From JBKCUK01 sp046318415 (GTDB lineage Bacteria > Pseudomonadota > Alphaproteobacteria > Caedimonadales > Caedimonadaceae): a stretch of 60,414 nucleotides of DNA. Where the stretch lies: the NCBI GenBank assembly GCA_046318415.1, contig JBKCUK010000014.1, positions 1 to 60,414 on the forward strand, in the 5' to 3' direction. The notes under the pieces are model-generated. The model saw only the letters and a program-made list of their open reading frames with translations, searched no databases and was not told the DNA's origin. Positions 10,555 through 17,402 of this stretch are shown piece by piece. The position numbers and the translations under genes were made by a program. Within the stretch, counting starts at the first letter, position 1. Each line of letters opens with the position of its first letter.

Positions 10555-10666
10555 GGATCTTTTAAACGTATAAATATCGATCATAAAGGTGCATACCACC
10601 TTCCGGATTCATCCGGCATGATTAAGGGGCTCCGTTTTATTAGCGGAGCCCCTTAATCCTTTATCC
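10555..10666 (+). repeat. CDI cassette repeat, copy 1 (with 14-bp hairpin)
   Basis: First of four copies of a conserved element found 13-50 bases after each immunity stop. It begins GGATCTTTTAAACG and contains the inverted repeat CCGGAT-TC-ATCCGG. It ends in a strong hairpin: ATTAAGGGGCTCCG (10621-10634), a 9-base loop, then CGGAGCCCCTTAAT (10644-10657), followed by CCTTTATCC. The hairpin could act as a terminator, although the T-tract is weak. Bases differ from the other copies mainly in the loop, and the stem is fully complementary here. Confidence 0.85.
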
Positions 10667-10696
10667 TCCTCCATTTTTCTTTGGGTTCCGGCGGCC

Positions 10697-11689
10697 GTGG
10701 GTTCGGCCGACAATGCGTTGGATCATAACATTCTTCCGTTCCTTGGCGTTGCGGCTGTGTTTGCTGGCAAGGTTGCGTTTGAAGTCATTCAAGTTGTGTA
10801 TGAGGAGGAGATCAACGGGACCATTGAGGATGTCTCGGTGATTGTGGGCGAGCGTGTGGGTGTCAAGCCGGAGTATGTTGAGGCGGGCATTCATGTGTTG
10901 CTGAGCATTGGCTCGCTGAGGAAGGCGGGTCAGAACCTGGTCAAGGGCGCCAGGTATGTGGTCAAGAAGGCGACGAAGGAAGGTGCCGGCGAGGCTGCGG
11001 GTGAAGCCGCGAAGTCCGCCACCAAGGCTGCGGCCAAGGAGGGGGCGAAGGCGACTTCTAAAGCCACGACAGCGCCCGCTGCGGCTGCGGCAAAGGCGCC
11101 TGCGGCAAAATCCGCTCAAAACGGCGCCAAGCCGAAGCCTGAAAAGGGCAAGCAGAAGGTCACCGACGGCAGCGAGGGTGTAAGCGCCAGCGCCAGCAGC
11201 AGCTCAAGCAGCAGCTCAAGCGCGACGCACGTGACACAGCCGAAGGCGAAGGGTGGCCAGAAGAAATTCATTGGCGAGGAAGGTTTGCCGAAAGTTGAGG
11301 TGAAACCTGGTGAACAACCCTGGAATATACGCCCAGGCCAGGAATGGAAGGGCAAGATCGTCGGCAAAGCGCAAAAGACCGGAACACCTGGTCACCAGAG
11401 CACAAGCTATCGCGAAGCCATTGGAGCGGCGAAACGGGAGAATGTGGATGCTGTGTTGCTGAATCGTGGGGCCAACCGTTTGCTACCCGAGGGCCAAAAA
11501 ATCCGTGCCAATACTAGGGCCGATGTGACGGTGCGCACAAAAGATGGTAAACTGCATCAAACAGAAGTGCCAAGTAAAACGGATAACCCAAGAGAATTAA
11601 AAACAAGAATGGAGACAACCAAAGATAAGCTTCCTGAATCTATGCAAGGTAGAACCGATGTCCGTTTTATCGGGAAGGAGCAAAAATAA
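10697..11689 (+). CDS. Orphan CdiA C-terminal toxin module 1 (PD-(D/E)XK-like)
   Basis: This fragment of a cdiA 3' end is 330 residues long. It starts only at a weak GTG with no ribosome binding site, and its frame is open back through the upstream repeat to a stop at 10619. It is therefore probably not translated alone. The N-terminal half (ADNALDHNILPF through KPKPEKGKQKVTDG) is almost identical to orphan module 3. After a Ser-rich run and THVTQPK comes a unique toxin domain of about 110 residues. That domain contains RADVTVRTKDGKLHQTEVPSKTD, written here only as key points: an Asp in RADV, and Glu and Lys in TEVPSK. This spacing fits a PD-(D/E)XK nuclease. The stop overlaps the next ATG (TAATG). 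Confidence 0.7.
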   Translation: MGSADNALDHNILPFLGVAAVFAGKVAFEVIQVVYEEEINGTIEDVSVIVGERVGVKPEYVEAGIHVLLSIGSLRKAGQNLVKGARYVVKKATKEGAGEAAGEAAKSATKAAAKEGAKATSKATTAPAAAAAKAPAAKSAQNGAKPKPEKGKQKVTDGSEGVSASASSSSSSSSSATHVTQPKAKGGQKKFIGEEGLPKVEVKPGEQPWNIRPGQEWKGKIVGKAQKTGTPGHQSTSYREAIGAAKRENVDAVLLNRGANRLLPEGQKIRANTRADVTVRTKDGKLHQTEVPSKTDNPRELKTRMETTKDKLPESMQGRTDVRFIGKEQK

Positions 11690-12465
11690 TGAACGATATC
11701 AAAAGAGGTCCCTTGGCCAACAGCCTTGTACTCCATGATTTTAAAGGGGAAGATCTGGATATTCCGGGTTGGTTTTACTATGTGGAAGACTGGTTTCACC
11801 GTTGTGGCGTCGTGCCGAATCGTATCGGGGGCAAAAGCAAAAAAAATATTACCTTTGTCCGCGGTAAAAAACGCCTCGAAAAGGAACAGTTTACCGATAT
11901 TGGGTGCGGGATTTGGATTGGGGCGCTCCCGCTCGAGTGCACTGTTGAAATGTTTGATTTCTTGTGTGCTGCTGAGCTTGAGGCAAATGGTAAACGGAAA
12001 ACAATGGTAATGACATGGGATGATCAACTGGTAGGTTTTAACCCTACTTATTTGACTCAGTTCGCCCAAGATATGTATAGGTTCTTTGAGCCAGCTTATG
12101 GCTATTGCTTTCAGAGACTTTTTAGGCAGGGGCCAGGTCTCTATCCTTTCGGTTTTCTATCAGGTATCGATAAGTTTTCTGAAGAAGCGGACAGAATTGA
12201 TCGGTGGGGAAAGGAGTATAAGTCTTCTTACGGTACCTACCGCACTGGTTTATTTCGCGATATTTATCCGATGAATTTTGTTTGCATGGCGCACCTTGAT
12301 CAGCGGTTGGGTGAACAGCGCTTGCAAGACTGGATTACCTCGGATTCCTCTCGCGGTGAATTGACTGCGCTAAATGATAAATTGTGGTCCTGGTGGATTC
12401 CAGAGCATGACATTGCTGGCGTGCGCGAAGCATTAAAGCCGACCGGTTTGCTGCTTTGCGCCTAG
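11689..12465 (+). CDS. Putative immunity protein of orphan module 1
   Basis: The ATG overlaps the orphan toxin stop in TAATG, with GGGAAGGAG 8-10 bases upstream, so translation is coupled and well initiated. The 258-residue protein is cytoplasmic-looking and rich in aromatic residues (PGWFYYVEDWFHRC near the N-terminus; LNDKLWSWWIPEHD near the C-terminus). I do not recognise a named immunity family with confidence. Being paired with a nuclease-like toxin tip, it is probably the specific inhibitor. A strong ribosome binding site here and none on the toxin fragment fits a locus that keeps immunity to absent toxins. Confidence 0.65.
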   Translation: MNDIKRGPLANSLVLHDFKGEDLDIPGWFYYVEDWFHRCGVVPNRIGGKSKKNITFVRGKKRLEKEQFTDIGCGIWIGALPLECTVEMFDFLCAAELEANGKRKTMVMTWDDQLVGFNPTYLTQFAQDMYRFFEPAYGYCFQRLFRQGPGLYPFGFLSGIDKFSEEADRIDRWGKEYKSSYGTYRTGLFRDIYPMNFVCMAHLDQRLGEQRLQDWITSDSSRGELTALNDKLWSWWIPEHDIAGVREALKPTGLLLCA

Positions 12466-12514
12466 GGTAGTAGTATTTTGTGAGAGTGTGCGCCCTTCAT
12501 TGAAGCAGGGTAAT

Positions 12515-12625
12515 GGATCTTTTAAACGTATAGATAGTGACCATAAAGGTACATACCACCTTCCGGATTCATCTGGCATGATTAAGGGGCTCCGTTTTCT
12601 TGAACGAGCCCCTTAATCTTTATCC
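12515..12625 (+). repeat. CDI cassette repeat, copy 2
   Basis: Second copy of the element after immunity genes, 50 bases past the immunity 1 stop. The hairpin is ATTAAGGGGCTC (12581-12592), a 13-base loop, then GAGCCCCTTAAT (12606-12617). The small upstream inverted repeat has one change (ATCTGG instead of ATCCGG). The right end runs directly into orphan module 2. Confidence 0.85.
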
Positions 12626-12649
12626 GTTTTCCTATAGCTTCCCGTTCCG

Positions 12650-14794
12650 GTGCTGATACGGCTTGCTGCGGGGGGGAAGATGACTCTGGGAGAAGCCGAG
12701 ACCATTGTCTATAAGCAAGAGACAAAGGTGACCAAGCATACGACGAACACCAAGGTGAAGACCACCCGCCGCGAGGATCATTATTATCAGCCGATGACGG
12801 CCACGGGCGGCGTGGTGTTCGACATTGCACCGGGTGCGGAGGTTAATGTCAAATTGCATGCCAGGAAGCACACCTCGCTGTCTCAGGTTCTCGATCGCAT
12901 GGCGCAAGATCCGGCCACGTCTTGGGTGGCGCAGCTGCGGGGTCATCCGGCGGTGGACTTTGACCTCTTGGAAGAGGTGCACAAGCATCGCAGCAAGACC
13001 AAGCGCAGCTTATCGCCGGCGGCCTCGTTTGTGTTGAGCCTTGCCATTTCGCTGGCGGTGCCGGGTCCCTTTGGTGCGGTCAAGGGTATGAGCTTGCAGG
13101 CGTGTGCTCAGGCGGCTGGGAACGTGGCGTTTAAGGGCTTGGTGGCGTCGGTGGTGACGTCGTCGACCAACCAGCTCATGAATGGCAAGTTTGACCCGAA
13201 GGTTCTGTGGCGGGATCTGAGCAATCAGGAGAACGTCCTGAATCTGGCGGTGAATGCGGTCAGTGCTGGGGTGATGCAGGGCATGGGGTTTGTGCCGCCC
13301 AGGGGCCTTCCCAGTTTGGAGGGCTCGCTTCGCTATGCGGCGGCCGGTAACGTGGTGCGCACCACCTTGAGTGTGGCGACGGGCTTGACCAAAGCAAAGG
13401 ATGCGTTGCGTCAGCTGCCGATCCAGGTGGCGGTGGATGCGTTGACCCAGTATGCGGCGCGAAGCATTGGTCAGATGTATCAAAATGGCCTTCAGGCCGA
13501 GGTGGCGGCGCCTGGGGGTGCTGCGCCTGGGGGTGCAGGCGGTGCCGTTGCGCCTGGTGGTGCGGCTGGTGTTGCCGCACCTGAGGGTGGTCTTCCGGGG
13601 ATTGGCTATGCGACCCACAAGGTGCTGCATTTCTTGACCGGCTTTGCGGGCGGTTATGCTAAGACTGGGAATTTCCAGACAGCCATGACGGCGGGAGTTG
13701 GGGCGGCTGGTGCTGAAGCCATTGCGGAAGGTTTGGTTGGAAATCCCGATGACTTCTTAGAGCAGAAGCTTAAGAAAGTCGTGGCGGCGGATGGTTCCAT
13801 AACCCAAGAACAGTTTGATCTTGCTTGGGATGAGTATACCCAGCGTGCGGCAGACATTGCGCGATTGGGTGTGGCGTGTGGTGCGCTGTTGGCGAAGCAG
13901 GACGTGGCTGCGGCTGTGAGAGCTGCCGACAACGCGTTGGATCATAACTTTCTGATGATACGTCTCTTGCTTGGTGCACGTGCTGCGGCGGTTTTAGGAT
14001 CGGGCGAAGTTGTTATGGCTACGCATGTGACCAGCCTCATTTTGACAACGGTATATGAGGCTGAGATTGAGGCGACACGTGAAGAGCTCATTGCCTACGT
14101 TGCTAAGAAAACAGACCTTGCCCCTGCCGTTGTGGAGCTTGTTATTGATGGTGCGATTAATGCGGGCTCATTAGCTCGGGTTGCGACTCAGGGTGGAAAA
14201 CAAGTCTGGAAGTCGGTTGCTGGTAAAGGCGCTGAGTGTGCCCTGAGCAAGATTAAAGGACCGTCGAGTGCGGGGCCTAAAAACGCTGGAGGTGTTGGTC
14301 AGGCTCAGGCTTCCTCTTCAACGCCAGCGCCTGCCCCTGCTCCAAATGGCCAAAAGCCCAATGGCCAGGGTGATAAGCCGAAGCCTGAAAAGGGCAAGGA
14401 GAAGGTCACTGATGGCGGATCCAGCAGGTCTTCTCACGAACTCAATCCGCAAAGCGCGACGCAAAAGTTGCAATTGCAAACGAGACTGCATCTGCAAGAA
14501 AAGGGTATTCTTACCCAAGATGGGAGATTGACGGAGTATGCTTTGAAAGAATCCAGAGTAATCACCTTGCAAGGAGATATTATCAAAAATCCATCTGTGG
14601 TTAAAACCTTGACTCAAGACGGCTCAAAGATTGAACATTGGGCGAAGTTCAAAACACCTTCTGTGGAAGTTGGAACTGGTCAAAGGATGCAGGTTCACTA
14701 CTACAAAAATACCAAGACAGGAAAAGTGGATTATGTCACCCAAGATTACAAGGTTAAGGGTGTGGTAAATCCCAATCACGCATATAAAAAGTAA
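12650..14794 (+). CDS. Orphan CdiA module 2 with DUF637 region and unknown toxin tip
   Basis: This 714-residue cdiA fragment is longer than the other orphans. It starts before the DUF637 region, at a segment nearly identical to CdiA (ETKVTKHTTNTKVKTTRRED; compare DNA 7850-8200). There is no proper ribosome binding site; GTG 12650 and ATG 12680 are the only options, so it may be silent. The DUF637-like part diverges gradually from cdiA, then a Pro/Ala-rich linker ends in KPKPEKGKEKVTDGG. The final 115 residues are a unique toxin candidate with QVHYYKNTKTGKVDYVTQDY. I cannot assign an activity. Its presumed immunity gene follows after 45 bases. Confidence 0.7.
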   Translation: MLIRLAAGGKMTLGEAETIVYKQETKVTKHTTNTKVKTTRREDHYYQPMTATGGVVFDIAPGAEVNVKLHARKHTSLSQVLDRMAQDPATSWVAQLRGHPAVDFDLLEEVHKHRSKTKRSLSPAASFVLSLAISLAVPGPFGAVKGMSLQACAQAAGNVAFKGLVASVVTSSTNQLMNGKFDPKVLWRDLSNQENVLNLAVNAVSAGVMQGMGFVPPRGLPSLEGSLRYAAAGNVVRTTLSVATGLTKAKDALRQLPIQVAVDALTQYAARSIGQMYQNGLQAEVAAPGGAAPGGAGGAVAPGGAAGVAAPEGGLPGIGYATHKVLHFLTGFAGGYAKTGNFQTAMTAGVGAAGAEAIAEGLVGNPDDFLEQKLKKVVAADGSITQEQFDLAWDEYTQRAADIARLGVACGALLAKQDVAAAVRAADNALDHNFLMIRLLLGARAAAVLGSGEVVMATHVTSLILTTVYEAEIEATREELIAYVAKKTDLAPAVVELVIDGAINAGSLARVATQGGKQVWKSVAGKGAECALSKIKGPSSAGPKNAGGVGQAQASSSTPAPAPAPNGQKPNGQGDKPKPEKGKEKVTDGGSSRSSHELNPQSATQKLQLQTRLHLQEKGILTQDGRLTEYALKESRVITLQGDIIKNPSVVKTLTQDGSKIEHWAKFKTPSVEVGTGQRMQVHYYKNTKTGKVDYVTQDYKVKGVVNPNHAYKK

Positions 14795-14839
14795 TCAAAT
14801 AGGATGTCTCATGTTTCTTAATCTGTGGGAAGAAAAAAA

Positions 14840-15223
14840 ATGATTGTTAAATATGCGCGTGAACGAGGTTATGAGGGCGAGGGAAAGGATCCATACCTTA
14901 CTATTGGTAAAAATTATATCATAGTAAATTTGAGCTTTAGGTCATTTGACGCCAACACTTATATCACGCTTGCTGAAGAAGATGATGGAGAAAGCGGGAG
15001 CGTATGGGATATTAAGTATTTCGACATAGTAGATGGTTCTGTTCCAAGTGAATGGGTGGTCACGAAATTTGATCATGGAGTTGTTTGGTTATCCCCTAAA
15101 GAGTTTCTTGGGGATTTTTGGGAACTTTACCATGAGGGCGATGAGGAGGCTGAGAGAATTTTCGCTGAAGTACTGGCCAAAATTAAGGCATTTCATGCTA
15201 AAACTCCCATTGAGCTTGGCTAA
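14840..15223 (+). CDS. Putative immunity protein of orphan module 2
   Basis: This is a small cytoplasmic protein of 127 residues. ATG 14840 is chosen over GTG 14825 because GGAAG at 14828-14832 is well spaced before it. It is acidic, with a PYLTIGKNYIIVNL segment at the N-terminus and PKEFLGDFWELYHEGDEEAE near the C-terminus. That is the general look of small polymorphic-toxin immunity proteins, but no family is recognised with certainty. Location between the orphan toxin 2 tip and repeat copy 3 supports the immunity role. Confidence 0.6.
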   Translation: MIVKYARERGYEGEGKDPYLTIGKNYIIVNLSFRSFDANTYITLAEEDDGESGSVWDIKYFDIVDGSVPSEWVVTKFDHGVVWLSPKEFLGDFWELYHEGDEEAERIFAEVLAKIKAFHAKTPIELG

Positions 15224-15235
15224 AATGGATAGCTG

Positions 15236-15347
15236 GGATCTTTTAAACGTATAGATAGTGGCCATAAAGGTACATACCACCTTCCGGATTCATCCGGCAT
15301 GATTAAGGGGCTCCGTTTTCTTGAACGAGCCCCTTAATCCTTTATCC
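15236..15347 (+). repeat. CDI cassette repeat, copy 3
   Basis: Third copy, 12 bases past the immunity 2 stop. It is nearly identical to copy 2. The hairpin is ATTAAGGGGCTC (15302-15313), then GAGCCCCTTAAT (15327-15338), followed by CCTTTATCC. The small CCGGAT-TC-ATCCGG inverted repeat is intact. Orphan module 3 begins 17 bases later. Confidence 0.85.
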
Positions 15348-15364
15348 TTCTCCTTTAGCTTCCC

Positions 15365-16297
15365 GTGGCCGTGGGTGCGGCGGACAATGCGTTGGATCAT
15401 AACATTCTTCCGTTCCTTGGCGTTGCGGCTGTGGTGGCTGGCAAGGTTGCGTTTGAAGTCCTTCAAGTTGTGTATGAGGAGGAGATCAACGGGACCATTG
15501 AGGATGTCTCGGTTATTGTGGGCGAGCGTGTGGGTGTCAAGCCGGAGTACGTTGAGGCGGGCATTCATGTGTTGCTGAGCATTGGCTCGCTGAGGAAGGC
15601 GGGTCAGAACCTGGTCAAGGGCGCCAGGTGTGTCGTCAAGAAGGTGACGAAGGAAGGTGCCGGCGAGGCTGCGGGTGAAGCCGCGAAGTCCGCCACCAAG
15701 GCTGCGGCGAAGGAGGGGGCGAAGGCGACTTCTAAGGCTTCAGCGCCCGCTGCGTCTGCAACCAAGGCGCCTGCGGCAAAATCCGCTCAAAACGGCGCCA
15801 AGCCGAAGCCTGAAAAGGGCAAGCAGAAGGTTACTGACGGCGGCGATGGTGTAAGCGCCAGCAGCAGCTCAAGCTCGACGCACGTGACACAGCCGAAGCC
15901 AACTGTAAAGAAGGCGCCTGTTGACGGTAAGCACTATCAAGATCACCATATTATCAGTGATAAGAATGGGGTGACCAAGGATCATGCTTTGTGGGATCTG
16001 GCCGGTGTTAAACCTGATGCACGCATGAATAAAATGTTGTTGCCTACGAAGAGAGGGGCTGAGGTGTCCACAACCAAGCGCAGCATTCACGAAGGCCGTC
16101 ACCTTGATCAGCACAGTCGGGATTTGGGAAAGAAGATGAGTGATGTTATTGAGCAAGCAAAAGGCCAGAACTGGACCCAAAAGCAATATCGCGATGAACT
16201 GGCTCGTATTATTTCTGAAGAGCGTCAACTTTTGAAGAGCGGGGAGCGGGCGCTCAATAAACACCATCGCCCCTGGGCCAGCACGGAGAAAAAATAA
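15365..16297 (+). CDS. Orphan CdiA C-terminal toxin module 3 (AHH-type HNH nuclease)
   Basis: This 310-residue cdiA 3' fragment has a weak GTG start and no ribosome binding site. Its first 170 residues are nearly identical to orphan module 1, with the same KPKPEKGKQKVTDGG junction, Ser run and THVTQPK. The unique tip contains YQDHHIISDKNG, an Asn in ARMNKMLLP, and SIHEGRH. This pattern fits the AHH family of the HNH/endonuclease VII superfamily, where paired His and a downstream Asn and His bind metal and cut nucleic acid. The stop overlaps the following immunity ATG (TAATG). Confidence 0.75.
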   Translation: MAVGAADNALDHNILPFLGVAAVVAGKVAFEVLQVVYEEEINGTIEDVSVIVGERVGVKPEYVEAGIHVLLSIGSLRKAGQNLVKGARCVVKKVTKEGAGEAAGEAAKSATKAAAKEGAKATSKASAPAASATKAPAAKSAQNGAKPKPEKGKQKVTDGGDGVSASSSSSSTHVTQPKPTVKKAPVDGKHYQDHHIISDKNGVTKDHALWDLAGVKPDARMNKMLLPTKRGAEVSTTKRSIHEGRHLDQHSRDLGKKMSDVIEQAKGQNWTQKQYRDELARIISEERQLLKSGERALNKHHRPWASTEKK

Positions 16298-16935
16298 TGA
16301 ACTACACTAAACCCATGGAAATGACGGCGCCTTATAATTACGCCAATAAATACAACATGGACTATAAATGGCGGGAGAGAAAAACCGATTCCTACATTTT
16401 TATGAGTGGGGTCAGATTACCGTGTTCGGACTTGAAGAATGGGGCTCTCAAAACCTCCATCGATCCTAAGGACTATGATCTGATTTTCCACTCGAACGCT
16501 AAACCAGAGGAGTTTTTGAAGTATGGTGTGCTGCACACTAACGCATCTTGCTGCTTTTTACTACGCCAAGATCTGGTAGAGGTATTGAACGAATTTTGCC
16601 CCGATGATTTTCAGGCGTTTCCGGTCATGATTGTTCCGGAAAAACCCAAAAAACAGGGGGAATTCGAAAATCACGACTATTTCTTGATCAACGTCACCCA
16701 CAAGCTAGATGTATTTGATCATCAAAACTGTGATTTTAGCTATTTTGTCTACGATCCGACCAAACCCTCTGGGGTTAAAAGAATGGTCCTTCGAGATGCG
16801 TCTTGCCTGCAGGGGCATCATATGGTGCGGGAAAAGACTTTGCTTTCCCATGTCTTCGTCTCGCCAGAATTTGTGGCGTTGTTTACCAAGCTTAAGGTGA
16901 AGGGCTGTCACTTCCGCAAAGATGCGGAAGGATAA
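16297..16935 (+). CDS. Imm11/DUF1629-like immunity protein of orphan module 3
   Basis: This 212-residue cytoplasmic protein is translationally coupled to the AHH toxin fragment by a TAATG overlap. The C-terminal half has the layout of the Imm11 (DUF1629) family: DYFLINVTHKLDVFDHQNCD, then a beta-rich stretch, VREKTLLSHVFVSPEFV, and a final KVKGCHF. Immunity families of this type are found next to nuclease toxins. The family match is from memory of the pattern and should be confirmed by a profile search. Repeat copy 4 follows 21 bases downstream. Confidence 0.65.
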   Translation: MNYTKPMEMTAPYNYANKYNMDYKWRERKTDSYIFMSGVRLPCSDLKNGALKTSIDPKDYDLIFHSNAKPEEFLKYGVLHTNASCCFLLRQDLVEVLNEFCPDDFQAFPVMIVPEKPKKQGEFENHDYFLINVTHKLDVFDHQNCDFSYFVYDPTKPSGVKRMVLRDASCLQGHHMVREKTLLSHVFVSPEFVALFTKLKVKGCHFRKDAEG

Positions 16936-16955
16936 GCTTAGCTCATTTTTCCTCG

Positions 16956-17042
16956 GGATCTTTCAATAGTCTAGATAGTGATCATATACGCGCATACCAC
17001 CGTCCGGATTCATCCGGCATGATTAAGGGGCTCCGTTTTCTT
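16956..17042 (+). repeat. CDI cassette repeat, copy 4 (truncated)
   Basis: Fourth and most divergent copy. The left end (GGATCTTTC) and the CCGGAT-TC-ATCCGG inverted repeat are kept. The left hairpin arm ATTAAGGGGCTC (17022-17033) is present, but the right arm is missing: homology stops after CGTTTTCTT at about 17042. The element is therefore broken in the middle of the hairpin. Confidence 0.8.
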
Positions 17043-17044
17043 AT

Positions 17045-17075
17045 GGCACGCTTTAAATGGCGTGCCTTTTCTTTT
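17045..17075 (+). terminator. Intrinsic terminator replacing the broken repeat hairpin
   Basis: GGCACGC (17045-17051), an 8-base loop, GCGTGCC (17060-17066), then TTTTCTTTT. A classical stem with a T-rich tail, located exactly where the fourth repeat loses its right arm. Confidence 0.7.
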
Positions 17076-17114
17076 GCATCTCACCTTTGTGCCTACTTGT
17101 TTGTCTTAACTCTC

Positions 17115-17233
17115 GCCATGACGGCGGGAGTTGCTGCTGCCGGTGCGGAAGCGATAGCGGAAGGTTTAGCGGGCGATCCGCGGGAGTTCTTGCAGAAGAA
17201 GATTCAGGCCGTCGTGGCGGCGGATGCAGATTT
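17115..17233 (+). pseudogene. Decayed cdiA fragment (fourth cassette)
   Basis: About 39 codons match an internal cdiA segment of orphan module 2. MTAGVAAAGAEAIAEGL is clearly related to MTAGVGAAGAEAIAEGL, and VVAADA to VVAADG. The corresponding orphan 2 DNA is near 13685-13795. After 17233 the frame continues into unrelated A+T-rich sequence and stops at 17297. No toxin or immunity gene follows, so this is a remnant of a fourth cassette. Confidence 0.75.
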
Positions 17234-17402
17234 TTTTTCAGAAGCATACCCGATTATATTTGCATTAAATCATAAAAATCAGTGTGTTACTGCTTGAGGC
17301 GGATATGTGATTCCCGTATCCTGAGGAATGTCACTATTCGTTCAAGGCAAATAAAGATTTTTGGTTTTTTCAATATTAAAACTATAAAAAAGGAATCCTG
17401 GG

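Noticed and set aside
10555..17042. Integron-type cassette array, with the hairpin repeats as attC sites
   Set aside because: The repeats lack the RYYYAAC/GTTRRRY ends of attC sites, no integrase is nearby, and cassettes carry homologous cdiA fragments, which fits homologous recombination better.
10555..17042. CRISPR array from repeated short units
   Set aside because: Only four copies, spaced by 1.6-2.6 kb with genes between; no short spacers or cas genes.
17019..17297. Intact 92-residue gene
   Set aside because: It is a chance open frame joining the broken repeat, a terminator and a short cdiA fragment.
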